From: Pyricularia pennisetigena
Taxonomy: Eukaryota > Ascomycota > Sordariomycetes > Magnaporthales > Pyriculariaceae
Direction: 5' to 3'
DNA length: 64,000 nucleotides
Assembly: GCF_004337985.1 (NCBI RefSeq)
Contig: NC_043741.1
Location: 1,678,269-1,742,268 of the forward strand
This document shows, one piece after another, positions 34,421-46,292 of the stretch (positions within the stretch are counted from its first letter, which is position 1; the number at the start of each line of letters is the position of its first letter). The translations under genes were made by a program, and so were the position numbers. The notes under the pieces were generated by a model. That model was not told where the DNA came from. It searched no databases and saw nothing but the letters and a program-made list of their open reading frames with translations.

Positions 34421-35377
34421 TGTGTGTGTCTCTCTCTCTCTCTCTTTATTTTTTTTTTCTTTTTTTTCTTTCATATAGACGCGTGTCCACGAGGCTGAGC
34501 GGACGCGGTCAACTCATGACGTGCAAATATCTTCCCGGCACAGTCTCAACTTTGATTCGCTAATATTGACTACCTTTGTCAGCATGCACCACCATATTTC
34601 TGCCTGCGCCATGCGTCGTACAAGGTAGATATCCCTACCGTATCGGGACGCCAGGGTAGCAGACAGACAGGTTATGGGTGTGGGCAGACAGTGGGCTGGA
34701 TCAAGTTTAAAAGCATCGATCGATCTTCATGCAGTATAGAAAAGAAACAAGATTGGTAGACGCGCTTATCGGGCCAGTGCATTGGATCTCTTAGTCTTTG
34801 ATTGAGGGTTGCTGTTTGGGTGACTTTTTTTTTGTGTCGGCTTCTGTTTTGGTTGGTTCAAGCTACAATCTTGGCAAGTGACCCGCTGCAGAGTAACAAA
34901 TGATTGGTAGTGAGATCCATCGATTTGGAACCGACTTCTAGAAACACGAACTTTAAGCTTCATCACCAACCCTGCACCCCCCACAACTTCCATGACGCAG
35001 GGCGATCGTCAGAAAGCGGGACATTGGCGGAAGCATCGGAGCTCGGAGATCAGGGCTTATGGGGTTTCTCGTCTTCCAGCTTTTCAGGGTGAGCTTGCCT
35101 ACAGGGCGATGACGCGTGCACTTTCAAACCCATCCTCCTTTGTCATGCCATTGAGTTGGAAGGTAAGATATCCAGGTAATCCAGACTGCCAAGCATCAGT
35201 CGCGCCCAACGGGGCCCCCAACCGTTGCATTGATCTTAGCCCGCCATCTAGTCTAGATCTCTCGGGCTGACTTCCATCTTGACGAAGAACATCGCAAACA
35301 GCGTCCCTCAGCGTGCAAACTCCGAGATTTGCGATAACCTCAACCACCAAACTCAATACGCCTAAAATACGCCCACA
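34421..35377. promoter_or_regulatory. Divergent promoter region between TOP3 and the DUF1295 gene
   Basis: 957 bp with both 5' leaders. A GA/CT run at about 34429-34446 and a T-rich stretch abut the TOP3 start. No coding frame. Confidence 0.6.
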
Positions 35378-36604
35378 ATGGCCCTTCCAGCCTTGAACGC
35401 GCTGGAGGAATGCTCCGACTTCTCAAAGACCGTCGAGCCCTTCATCCCTCAGCTGTACGAGCTTCCCAACAAGCTCATCGAGGTCTTCACGTCAGGTGGA
35501 AGCCTGCGCGCACTCTATCTCAGCACCAATCCGCTCATCTCCGCGTTCGCCTTTTCGCTAGTGCTCGGCCTGGTCTTCTTGGTCGTCTCCGAGATCAACA
35601 AGAACTATTCGCAAGTTGATAGATGCTGGAGCATATTGCCCACAGTCTACCTGGCCCACTTCGATGTGTGGGCGCGCATGGCTGGCCTGCCTAGCGAGAG
35701 ACTGGATACCGCGCTCATCTTTGGCATCGTTTGGAGCGTAAGTGAAGAGCCACCACTATATCTGACAATATACGATTAACTGCTGACATGTGGATTGTTA
35801 TGACCAGATTCGATTGACCTACAACTACGCACGAAAGGGAGGATACAACATTGGCTCTGAGGATTATAGATGGTGCGCGCCCTGTCCACTCTGCTTGTGC
35901 CATCAGGCGGGGTACTCCCACGATTATGCATGATCATGTTACTTATTCTCTTTGACAGGGAGATTGTCCGCAAAAACGCTCCGGCATGGGCTTTCCATCT
36001 CCTCAATATTGTCTTCATCTCTTTCATCCAGAGCGTCCTACTCTTCCTGATCGCCGCCCCCGCATACCCGATGTTGCTCGCCATCCAGTTCGAGCCGCAG
36101 GCATCTACCGCAGACTACGTATTCATGTCCATCCAGCTCGGGCTTGTCACCTTGGAATGGTTTGCGGATCAGCAACAGTGGGACTACCATGGCGCCAAAA
36201 AGCAATACCAAGAGACAGCCAAGGTTCCTTCAGGGTACACGCACGCCGAGGTGGAGCAAGGGTTCGTCTCAAGCGGTCTATGGGCTTATAGCCGGCACCC
36301 CAACTTTGCCGCCGAGCAAACCATCTGGTTCCTACTCTACCAGTGGAGCTGTTATAATACAAAGGTCCTGTACAGCTGGGCTGGTATTGGCTCGGTGTCT
36401 CTGCTCTCGCTGTTCCAGGGATCGACGTGGCTCACGGAGCTCATCACTTCTGGAAAGTACCCGGACTATAAGGAGTATCAGAAGCAGGTTGGCATGTTCG
36501 TACCTACAGGCCGGGCCTACAAGGCACGGGCTTTGCCCAAAGGCCCCAAGATCATTAAGACGAGCGAGCTCACGAAGAAGAATGAGAAGAAGAAGCACAA
36601 GTGA
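35378..36604 (+). CDS. DUF1295 / steroid 5-alpha-reductase-like membrane protein
   Basis: Three exons: 35378-35737, 35808-35872 and 35959-36604, for 356 residues. Several hydrophobic segments are clear (about 48-70, 100-120, 155-185, 195-215). The C-terminal part has the family signature: LEWFADQQQWDYHGAKKQYQ, then GFVSSGLWAYSRHPNFAAEQ, where the SRHPN motif is shared with sterol reductases and isoprenylcysteine methyltransferases and contacts the cofactor. The last residues are KKHK, a canonical KKxx ER-retrieval signal on a basic tail, so ER residence is likely. The substrate is unknown; a lipid or steroid-like double-bond reductase is an inference from the superfamily. It diverges from TOP3. 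Confidence 0.88.
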
Positions 36605-38086
36605 AGACTTGGTGCTGTATCCGAATCCCTCGAGAGATCACGTACTGTCGAGAATTACTAATGCAACCGACTTCTGACTGTATTCATTATCTGTCAACGC
36701 GTTAGCGAGTTAGGCGCAATCGTTTGGATATGATCATATTATCATACAGTGCGGTTCTGAATACAGTGCACAATAACGATTTTAGGTTGACTGACTGACT
36801 TTTGTGTAAAGATTCCACCAAAGGGATAGCACATGTCAAGGGACTTCGGGAGCGGGATGACATATCTTGCAAGGCTGGATCCAGGTTTAAGTTAGAGCTC
36901 TCATCCGATCAGCGCGGGTTTGCGGAATATGTAAATCGGCAGCTACCTTATCTATGTCACACCTACTCCCTTGCAATGACGTTCCTGGGCGAGATGAGAT
37001 GAGCGAGACAAAAGAGAACGACTGGCCAGCATCTCTGTGGTTGCTATGCTATCTACGTCACAGGGACCAATTTTTTTAGAGTGGTTTTTTTTTTTTTTTT
37101 TTATAATATTTTTGAAGCTGTCTAGTTGACACGGCGACATCCGTAACTGCGGATCCATGATGCTGCACTATGTTGTGAGGATCTAGAAACAGTGCTAGTC
37201 GGGTACGGCCCAGGTTAGGCGGATTTCCAACCTTATCTTACGGGCTTTATGCGACTTACATACAGGTATATGCACGCCCAAATACCTACCCGTCACCATG
37301 GTAAAACCTTGAGGTAGATGCAAAGAGCCTCGGCCAAGCAGCCCAACGCACCGGGGCAAAGATCTCGGCATAGATACATACGACTCTAGGCATGTATGTA
37401 GGCAGGTGCAGCGAAATGGGGAAAACAAAAAACTCATCGAGGAAGTTTCGGGCACGCCGCCTCGAGGCAGCAGGCATGGCCTAGACACCAGAAGGCGGAA
37501 CTGACATGAGGCTTAATGAGCCTTGCCGCAGGTCAGACTAGCCATGATTCAATCAGCTGATACTTTATGACATCCTGAGTCTTAGGGGACCATCAAATCA
37601 AATTATTCCGCAATAATAAAGCAGTCCTAGAAATCAAAAAATCTGTTGAGCCGTCTTTGATATATTCATCTGTAAAGAATCGATTCTTTCTGAGCAGCTC
37701 GCCACCCACACTAACCCACCGTCCTCGAGTGCCGCATACAACATCAGGTTTGGTTATTTTTATTGTTTATATATCTGTACCTGCATACACGCCACGCAAG
37801 TGTGCCGGAAATCAGACTATAAAGAGCACAGTAAAAGAGCTCAACAAGTTGCTGGAGACCACAGCGGCGTGAGCTCGCGTGAATAGAATTCCACTAGGAG
37901 TCCGAGACGATTCTTCCTGTCCACATCCTTCACCAAGCAATATCACTCCTCGGATCCGGCCCTCCAAATTTCTGGTGTCTGCGGACTAGAAAAGTGTCCA
38001 AGACATCTCTCCAAAAAANNNNNNNNNNNNNNNNNNNNAAAAAAAAAAAAAAACAAAACACTAATACGGGCCAAGACTAGACAAAG
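36605..38086. other. 1.5 kb intergenic region with assembly gap
   Basis: Holds the 3' region of the DUF1295 gene, a T tract at about 37085-37102, and the promoter of the small downstream gene interrupted by the N gap. Nothing coding recognised. Confidence 0.55.
38019..38038. other. Assembly gap (20 N) inside a poly-A tract
   Basis: Twenty Ns flanked by A on both sides, 48 bp upstream of the ATG at 38087. It probably marks a homopolymer that could not be read through; true length is unknown. Confidence 0.98.
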
Positions 38087-38671
38087 ATGGAGTCCGACGA
38101 CGATTATAGGACCCTAGGCTCCTTCAACAAGTATCTCAAAATCATCAAGGGCCGAGACAATCCCCACAGCGCAGTCGACGACAGGACATCACCTCACCCA
38201 TGCGCCCCAACCACTCTGTCATCGGCGAGCAAGCCGACGAGTACCAAGGACAGCCAGATGTCGACACGTTCGCACCGCAGCTCCATCTCGTCGACAGTCT
38301 CGTCCACCATCACTGACCTGAGCGACGGCCGGCCGGGTCTGAGGGACCGCAACTCGGCCATTGCGTCGTCCTCCTTCTCGTCGTCGACGAGTCTCGAGTC
38401 GAACCGCACAACCTCGCTCGCGGAGCTCCAGCGTGACCCACTCTTGAGGGAGTTCCCCAAACCGCCTGACCAGGTCGATATTGAAGAGATGCTCACCAGG
38501 CCGCCGGGCAAGTGGTCGCTCGGCCACTACTTCAACAAGTCTAGGCATGCTGCTAAGGAGACGACGCTGAAGCCGACGCTGGAAGATCGAAAGGGCGAGT
38601 TGGAAGAAGCAAAGAAGCAGTTGATTGCGGCGAGGAATGAGATTCGGCAGCTCGGAACGAGACGTCCCTGA
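38087..38671 (+). CDS. Small hypothetical protein with C-terminal coiled coil
   Basis: A 194-residue frame from the ATG at 38087 (MESDDDYRTLGSFNKYLKII). The middle (45-110) is Ser/Thr-rich and probably disordered. The end looks ordered: LREFPKPPDQVDIEEMLTRP, then PPGKWSLGHYFNKSR and a charged heptad-like helix from about 160 to 190 (DRKGELEEAKKQLIAARNEI). I do not recognise the family, but the shift to a well-formed conserved-looking C-terminus and Sordariomycete-type codon use argue that it is real. An upstream exon cannot be excluded because of the gap. It converges with the TMEM205-type gene. Confidence 0.7.
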   Translation: MESDDDYRTLGSFNKYLKIIKGRDNPHSAVDDRTSPHPCAPTTLSSASKPTSTKDSQMSTRSHRSSISSTVSSTITDLSDGRPGLRDRNSAIASSSFSSSTSLESNRTTSLAELQRDPLLREFPKPPDQVDIEEMLTRPPGKWSLGHYFNKSRHAAKETTLKPTLEDRKGELEEAKKQLIAARNEIRQLGTRRP

Positions 38672-39180
38672 GTTTGTCAGCTTGGTGGTTATCTTTTTTA
38701 TGTTGCCGATAATCTTAATCCTGTTTGCCCGGGAAGACCGAACGGACAAACAATTACATCGTCTATACCTTGATGCACTCTAGGAGGACAGGCGGACGAA
38801 AGCGGCTTGTTATACCGCAGCCCCTAGATCGTGTCGATGTTGAAGGGATTGCTTTGGAGGAGGAACGATTTCGAGCAATGTCGGAGGGAGACCTGTATTA
38901 GATTGCGCAGCCCTTTTGGATCTTTTTGGTCTGTGAATCTGGATACGTTTGTCACGAGCTATGATGTTACCGACTAGAACAATAGCATTTGCATTATCGT
39001 CATGAAAGTCGACTGCTATGATATATCTTAGATCAATTGAGCCAGCTCGTAGAACATTTGTCAACATGGCAAAAACGATGAAACATTGTTCCATTTCTGC
39101 CAAAGCTTTAACCACCAAATACGCCCAAACAAAAGATGGCCCGATGGGGTACCCTTAACTGTTACAATTGCGGGTATGCT
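38672..39180. other. 3' region between convergent genes
   Basis: 509 bp between two stops. A 102-codon - strand frame at 38810-39118 lacks coding character and lies downstream of the TMEM205-type stop. No gene. Confidence 0.5.
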
Positions 39181-40008
39181 TCAGTGCAGATGACCTGCCA
39201 AAGTGAAGCCATAGGCAATGAGCGCAATAAATGTACCCAGGTTCAACAGCGATGATATGCCGTGAAGGATACCGAACTTTTTGTTCAATGCCTTCATCTC
39301 CTCTGAGTGAGGAGCGGGGTCATAGCTACGTTTCCCATCCTTTTTCTCTGTTTGAGGAGAGTATCGTCAACGAGTCGGACTGGAGATCAAACCACTTGGG
39401 CAATATAGAAGAGAGAAATGGCCTACCCTGCACTCGTCTCTCCAGCATGCATCCTGTTGTCGCCGGAAGCAGCCAAAGCAAGTTTGCCACGCCGGTCACA
39501 AACATGGTGGCTATGGGTACTAGCACGCCCCAGCGGTTTTGCTCGTCAAGCACACCGGCAATGCCCGATGGCGTACTCGAAAGTCCATTTCTAGAACCAG
39601 GCCAAGTCAAGGCAAGGGTGACTGGGAGCACGGATTGAATGGCGAAATAAACTGGGAATATCTTCTGTTGAAGAATGGAGAACTGCGGCCTCGGCAGTGC
39701 TCTGAATGCAACTATCCCATTGACGAAAGACTGGCAAATCGTGACGGTTAGTAGTACTTACTTTTGAAAAAAGAAAAGCCGAAGGAGAAGAATCCCTTCT
39801 TGGAAGGTGGACATCAGATACTCACTTGGAAAAAGGTGGTGCCCAGTAGCGTGCCATATCTACAAAAAGTGGTGAGTGTTAGACAAGAGCGAATTTGTGG
39901 AGTATAGTGAACCACCAAGGTACTTTCAAAAACCTTCGGTTCACTCAGAAGCACCTACGAAATTATATGGTACGGAGCAGGGGAGAAGATGAGCGAGCGG
40001 TCTGCCAT
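39181..40008 (-). CDS. TMEM205-like (DUF4149) membrane protein
   Basis: Four exons in gene order: 40008-39959, 39859-39826, 39730-39427 and 39347-39181, giving 184 residues; exon 2 is only 34 nt. The protein has about four membrane segments: ISYGTLLGTTFFQSFVNGIVAF, the IFPVYFAIQSVLPVTLALTW segment, VLVPIATMFVTGVANLLWLL, and a last one in LNLGTFIALIAYGFTLAGHL. The loop RSYDPAPHSEEMKALNKKFG and the FFQSFVNGIVAFRALPRPQF block are typical of the fungal DUF4149 family related to animal TMEM205, whose role is unclear (drug resistance and secretion in animals, lipid-droplet or mitochondrial membrane proteins in fungi). The open frame in the middle alone would miss both ends. It shares a 435 bp promoter with Ku80. 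Confidence 0.9.
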
Positions 40009-40443
40009 GTTGACGGATATACTAGCGGATTTCGGTTGAGATGCGTGTTTGTATAGAGAAGAGAAGAGAGGGGAGGACGAAACCCTGTTCTGTATTTCAA
40101 GGTTCGGGAGTGACGGCGTCCATTCACTGTGGCGAGGGTCAACTTAAAACGCCCCCGGCATTTCCGCTTAGGGAAGCAACTCTCACGTGACTGCGTGCTG
40201 TCATTCTCGAGGTTTGGCGCGTCGCGCCTCCACCATGACTGCCTAAACTGGGGATATCTACCAACAAACGCAACGAGATTTGGTTGATTTGGCTCTTCAG
40301 CTAAACGTCTCCTCTGGTTTCTGGAATATTTGCCACCCAAGAAATGAGCGATAAACCAGGACGTAGGAATCCTGCAATCTTAATTGACAAGTGAAAAAAA
40401 AAAGGGCAAAACACACCAGTACTCGCCAGAACCCCCACACAAT
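40009..40443. promoter_or_regulatory. Divergent promoter of TMEM205-like gene and Ku80
   Basis: 435 bp between two ATGs, so the two genes probably share regulatory DNA. A CACGTGA E-box-like element lies at about 40184-40190. No coding frame is supported. Confidence 0.55.
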
Positions 40444-43029
40444 ATGGCTGATAAAGAGGCGACGGTCTATATCATCGACCTCGGGTCGTCGATGGGAGAC
40501 TGCAACAACGGCCGTACCGAATCCAACCTGGACTGGAGCATGCGCTATGTCTGGGACAAACTATGCACCACAACTGCCGCATCACGCAAGACGTGGCAGG
40601 TCGGCGTGGTGGGCGTGCGGACGGATGCTACTGACAATCCCCTGGACGACGCCGGTGACCAGGGCTACAACAACATATCTGTTCTCCAAAACGTCGCTCC
40701 CATGACGCTATCTGCTCTCAAGTCGTTGCAGGACAAACTGGTCCCTAGCAGCACTTCAGATGGTGATGTTGTCTCGGCAGTCGTGGTGGCAATCGCCATG
40801 ATCGACGAGGCGGCGCCTCAGCGACTTAAGTACAAGCGCAAAATTGTCCTCGTTACCGATGGGCAGGGAGCAATCGATGGTGATTCACTGGGCGAGATAG
40901 CTGAGCGCATCAATCAGTTGAACATTGAAATTACAATCATGTAAGACTTGCATTATCTTCATTTTTCCTTGTTTTTTTTTTTTTATTTATTTTTTTTTAT
41001 TTTTAATTTTTTTTTTTTATTCTCTCCAGATGTGACAATTGCTAAAGAAGAAGAAAATTACCAGAGGAGTAGACTTTAATGACCCTGATTATCCATTTAA
41101 AGAGGAAGACAAGCCTCAACTAAAGGTATGCTTGACCAAAATAGTTCCAATCGCTTGGTACTATGTCTGCTAACGCCAAAACTACCATCGTAGGCCAGAA
41201 ACGAGAAGCTACTCAAGTCTCTTTCTACTCACTGCAAAGACAGTGTCTATGGCACGATGATCGAAGCTGTGGAAGAACTTAATACGCCCAGGATCAAATC
41301 GACAAAGCCTTACAAAAGCTTTGACGGCCAACTAACACTTGGTGACCCTGAGGCATACAAGGAGAGTGCTCTGAGTATTCATGTTGAAAGATACTTCAAG
41401 ACGAAACAGGCCAGGCCGATTACTGCAAGCAACGTCATGGTCAAGTCGGAGACGGGGGCTACACAGTCAGGACAGGATGTAGAGGGCGGCGATGGGCTGG
41501 GTGGCCAGTTCGCCGATTTGAAGACGGCTAGGAATTACAAGGTCCTCGACCCGGATGCCCCAGGTGGCAAGCGTGATGTTCCTCAAGAGGAACTGGCCAG
41601 GGGTTACCTATATGGCAGGACTGCGGTTCCGATGCCCGAGTCCGAGTTCAACATAACCAAGCTCGAGACCAAAAAGAGCTTCGCAATACTTGGCTTTATT
41701 GCATGGGAAAAGGTAAGCACCCAAGCGTCTTTCCGTACCATGTATACTTTGGAAGGCTGTTGCTTGAGCTGACAGCAAACAAGTACGAGAGATTCCTGAA
41801 CATGGGAGAATCATCCGTCATTTTCGCCTCAAAGTTCAATGAGAAAGACGAGCTCGCCTTTTCGGCTCTGGTCAATGCGCTATACGAGACGGAGTCACAT
41901 GCGATAGCTAGACTGGTCGCCAAGGACGGCAAAGAGCCCCAGCTTCTGCTGCTGATGCCTCACATAGACTTAGATATTGAGTGTCTTTACGATGTTCCTC
42001 TGCCGTTCGCAGAGGACATTCGATACTATCAATTTCCACCGCTGGACAAAGTCGTCACAATTGGTGGCCAGAGTCTCACAAAGCACAGGCTACTACCAAG
42101 CGAGGAGCTGGAGAAAGCCATGAGCGACTATGTAGATGCTATGGATATTTCGGCAGCTGGTGGGGATGATCAGGAGTAGGTTCATGCGATCATGAGATAT
42201 GACCTATCTCTGCTTTGTGTCCGAGATGACTGATGGATTATGACTTTAGGCCCCAAGAATACGCTCCGATTGAAGACACATACTCGCCCATAATTCATCG
42301 TGTCAACCAGGCCATTCGCTTCCGCGTGGTATACCCAGATAAGCCGCTTGATTTGGACTCTGAGGTGCTTACAAGATACTCGGTTCCACCTCGTAAGGTC
42401 ACTTCCCAGGCCAAAGACCAAATAAACAAGCTCATAAAGGTCGCCGATGTCAAGAAAGGTAAAGTTTTTGTTCCCCACATATCAGGCGCCAGCTTCCACT
42501 GACAGTGTTCGGGTTTCTTTCTACAGTGCCTCCAAAGGCAAAGGGCAAACGGCAACGCGAGGTTGTCAAGCCGATTTCAGGCCTCGATGTCGACGCCTTG
42601 TTGAACAATTCGGGCAACGGATCCAGCAGGGCAAAGCGGGCCAAAATATCTGCCGAGAATTCAGTGCCCGAGTTCAAGCAGATGCTAGCATCGGCTGATA
42701 AGGTGGCGACAATTGAGAACGCTGCCAAGCAAATGGGCGAGGTAGTAATATCATTCATCAATACCAGCATGGGTGATATGAACTATGACCGCGCCGCAGA
42801 AAACATACGCGTTATGAGGGACGAGCTTGTTGCGCTGGAGGAGCCTGTGTTCTACAACGACTTTTTGAAGTCTCTCAAGACCAAGATTGTATCGGGAGAA
42901 CTGAACGGGGACAGGCGCGAGATGTGGTGGAGGATCAAGTTCGAAAAGCTCGGTTTGATCACGCAAAAGGAGTCTGAGGTGTCCAGCGTCACAGAAGATG
43001 AGGCCGCCCAGTTTTTCAAAAAATCATGA
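40444..43029 (+). CDS. ku80: Ku80, non-homologous end-joining DNA-end-binding subunit
   Basis: Six exons: 40444-40940, 41065-41125, 41194-41712, 41784-42175, 42250-42458 and 42527-43029, giving 726 residues. The start at 40444 gives MADKEATVYIIDLGSSMG, the vWA-like entry of Ku80; the upstream in-frame start adds 20 unlikely residues. The join ITIIGVDFNDPDYPFKEEDK across intron 1 confirms its far acceptor (ACCAG at 41064). The beta-barrel follows (RYFKTKQARPITASNVMVK), with the family block WEKYERFLNMGESSVIF across intron 3, then the Ku C-terminal arm and a helical C-terminal domain (FLKSLKTKIVSG). With Ku70 it forms the ring that binds broken ends and recruits ligase IV. Intron 1 carries a long T-rich stretch (40970-41020). 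Loss of this gene is known to raise homologous integration in fungi. Confidence 0.96.
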
Positions 43030-43514
43030 GAATTGTTTGTATTTGAAATTTCACGAGCTGTGTAATGCTGGGAATATTATGTAGAATATGGGTTGGGATT
43101 GTTGTTAGGCTTGGGGCGTTTTACGGTGTAGTTGATTGTTCCGTTGATGTCATAGCTTTCGTGAGACCTGGGATGATTGTCTACTGAGGGTACGAGAATC
43201 ATACTCATTCCACCCTGAAAGAATCAGAGATTTATCCCAACCTCAGTTTGGCCTAGGTCTAGTGGCATACAAAGGCCAACAGCCGGGGGGGACTCATGCC
43301 CGTTCCTTCCTTCCTTACCAGGCAATCGATCTTCCATCGCTTTCTATTCATCATAACTGCCGCACTTGCCCACTTGTTGATCTAGACATATCTCATTCTA
43401 CTTCCCACTTCCACAACCCGCGGGAGAAACACAAACGTCGGCTTGGTGTACTAGGCTGTCCAGCTCCAACTAACTCCCGGCCCGAGACAGATTCTTACCG
43501 CCGTATCAAAAGAT
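43030..43514. other. Intergenic region between Ku80 and the exonuclease-like gene
   Basis: 485 bp holding the Ku80 3' UTR and the promoter of the next tandem gene. No gene seen. Confidence 0.6.
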
Positions 43515-45380
43515 ATGGCTAAGGACTCTGCAGGCCACCGTGCCCGTCTTGAATCTATTTTCAAAGGCGAGGACATTTTTGGGGATCTCATCGAATTGGA
43601 ACCCGATCAAGGCGCTGCTATGGACGAATGGGTGAGCCTCGCAGGGGTCTCTAACCCGACCAACTCAAGCAGACGCCAAAACATCTCAGCCAGGCCCAAA
43701 AATCAAGGCGGCACCGACAACGAATCTGACAGCTCAGACGGTCCGACCCTTCGCAAGACCCAGATGGCCAAGCAGCAGCACCAGCCGAGGTCTGGATACC
43801 GTCATATACTGCGCACCGAGCCGAACATCGCTGCCAGCGACCTAGATGTCGACGATATGATGGCAGAGGAGGTCAGGCGAGCTCAAGACACTACTTGGAC
43901 AGGACTAGGACGAGGTCAACTTGCGCCACGGGAAGAGTCGTTCACTCCTTGGTCACTTGTCGAAAGGTACCCGGCCAACTTCATTGGCAATGGCAACCGG
44001 CCCGCAGCCTCTCCATACTTTGGAACGCCGGCAGTCTATAACAATCAGATCTGGGACTTTTATTACATCCAAAATCCCAGTCCCGGAAGATTGCCTGTGC
44101 TGCTTGTTCCGACAAAACAGCTGCAGCATCTTCTCAAGTATACCAACGCTGCCCTCGGTATTAACTTGACCATACCCATCGGCACCAACGCCGATAAATT
44201 CAAGGTCTGGTTCGGGTTGGGAGGTACACCCCGGCCTCGCTTCCTCGGCCGTACAACCAGCCTGGATGAATTTCTTGCCCTTCCCGCTCTTGCATCGCTT
44301 CGCGAAAATAACCCCCTTAACGGTGTTACATCCCAAGCCCAGCAGCAGTTCCGGGAACTCATTGATGGGCTAAGCAATGTGCAGGCTTTCAAAAAAGGCG
44401 ACGCAAAGAAAAAGAAGCGAGCCATCCAGCGAGTTGCGGATCGTCAAAAATGGGGACTGACTACCAAACGTGTACAACGCTATCTCGGTCTTCGCCAGGG
44501 CAAGCAACAATTTGTTGCCCAAGGAGTGCAGTATTTTACCTTGAGCAACTCGCAGGCAAGGCTTCCACTCGACATCAAGTTCGTTTGTGTTGATGTCGAG
44601 ACTTATGAGCTAAACCACAACCTTGTCACCGAGATCGGCATCGCCGAACTCGATACTTTGTCCCTACGGGGCAAACCCGCCGGAGACAAGTCCCAAAACT
44701 GGTTCAATCTGATCAAGTCATACCATTACGTGATCAAGGAAAATTCATGGGCCATGAACGGCCAGCACGTAGCAAACAACCAGCAGAATTTCAACTTCGG
44801 ACAGTCGCAGCTGGTTCCTAAAGCAACTATCGTCCAGCAAGTGGCCTCCCATCTCGGAATGCCCTCATCGAGCTGGCCGGGCCACAGAGGCGCCTATGTT
44901 GTGCTCGTTGGCCACGACATAATGGCCGATGTAGAGCATCTCTTAAAGGTCGATTACGATGCACGGAAAGTCCCCGAAATTTTCGATGTGGTCGACACAG
45001 CGCATATGTTTCAGCATTGGCGCCGGGAGCCCAACTCAACCAGGCTGAGTCGCGTTCTGGAAAGCCTAGAGATTCGTTATCGGTATCTGCACAATGCAGG
45101 TAACGATGCCACATACACTCTTCAAGCAATGCTGGCAATGGCCCAGGTCACCCGACAGGAGAGTTTTGATAGGGCCATGGGCAAGAGGATGTGAGTAGCC
45201 ATAAGGCACGGCCCCGATCTCAATGCCAACGGCACTTGCTAATTAAATCCTTCACCCAAAAGCGAGCGACCTCTCCAAGAGAACGAGGTAGACAATGAAG
45301 GCGGCTGGAGCTCTGACGAAGGGAATGACGGCGGCGACCCTGTTGGCTTGCCCCGTGCAAACGGGTATGAGTCTGCTTGA
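43515..45380 (+). CDS. DEDDh 3'-5' exonuclease-like protein (Gfd2/YDR514C-like C-terminal domain)
   Basis: Two exons: 43515-45190 and 45263-45380, giving 597 residues. The C-terminal 240 residues form a ribonuclease-H-like exonuclease fold with all DEDDh positions visible: D360 and E362 in FVCVDVETYE, D468 in LVGHDIMADVEHLL, and H526 and D531 in HNAGNDATYTLQAML. The N-terminal half has an acidic disordered stretch and a globular segment (about 165-260, QIWDFYYIQNPSPGRLP). The layout resembles fungal Gfd2/YDR514C-like proteins and, more loosely, the Argonaute-associated nuclease QIP. Target (RNA or DNA) is not determined. It lies 485 bp downstream of Ku80 on the same strand. The short second exon adds an acidic tail (ENEVDNEGGWSSDEGND). 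Confidence 0.82.
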
Positions 45381-45762
45381 GTACAGATTCCAGTGACCAG
45401 GGGCAGGGGAGTCACGTCTGTTCATCAGTCAGCAGTGATCAATGACCCATTATTCTTTGGGCGCCCGACTTTGGCTCAGTTTTGGTGGAACAATCAAGGA
45501 GGCCGATGCCTTAGCTAGGAGATGGTTCTAGTATTAAATCTATACACGCCCAGCCGACGGGGCTCAATGAAATACAAGAGCCTGTCTTCTCCTCCGACTC
45601 CGAACGCCGTTGCCATGAAAGAAATGGTTGCCGTCATAATGGGGGTTGTTGTTACAGTTTTGCGTTTTAATATTTCTACATTAGTACAGCCAAAGCCTGA
45701 AGGCAGCAGACTGGTCATAGCAGGAGATGAGCCAGCAGTCTTTATTTTGAAACGGCTCGTCG
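45381..45762. other. 3' region between convergent genes
   Basis: 382 bp between the nuclease-like and PAM18 stops. Non-coding. Confidence 0.6.
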
Positions 45763-46292
45763 CTACGAGGCCTGTTTCTCGAGTAGTTCCTTGGCCTCGT
45801 TGATTTTGGTGGCAAGGTAAGGGCTGCCGCCTCGGTCGGGGTGGTTCAGCAGCATGAGGGTGCGGTGTGCCTTGCGCACCTTGTCTTTGGTGATGCTCCG
45901 CTCGCTGTCGGGAATATGGAATTGTCAGTCAAGTTTCTTTGTTGTTTCTGTTGGCAACTCCTTTTACGGACTTCGAGACTCCCGAGAGTCAGAAACTCGG
46001 AAGCCATGTGTCACTCACTTTAGCGATAGAATCAAAGAGGCTTCCTTCTGGTTCATCTTGGGCTCGAAGCCGCCTTTATAAAATGCCTTGCCCATGGCGC
46101 CCACGCCGCCTCGAGACCTCCTCAGTGCGACGTATCCTGCGCGACCCTATGAGCAAAAGTTTTTTTTTTTGTTGTTAGCATTGGGTTCATCATTGCGCAG
46201 CACCGATAATGACGGAACCCCAGGGGATGAGAAGATCATACAAGAAATGCCGCAACGGCAGCGCCGGCGACTAGTCCAAACGTGGAGGCCAT
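45763..46292 (-). CDS. PAM18: PAM18/TIM14, J-protein of the mitochondrial import motor
   Basis: Three exons in gene order: 46292-46242, 46146-46019 and 45904-45763, giving 106 residues. Exon 1 encodes a short N-terminal membrane anchor ([20 protein letters not shown]). The J domain follows: [20 protein letters not shown], then [36 protein letters not shown], with the HPD motif that stimulates mtHsp70. The protein works at the matrix side of TIM23 with PAM16. It is shorter than yeast Pam18 (168 residues) because it lacks the intermembrane extension, as is usual in filamentous fungi and animals. No exon is long enough to show as a gene alone. It shares a divergent promoter with RLP24. Confidence 0.96.
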
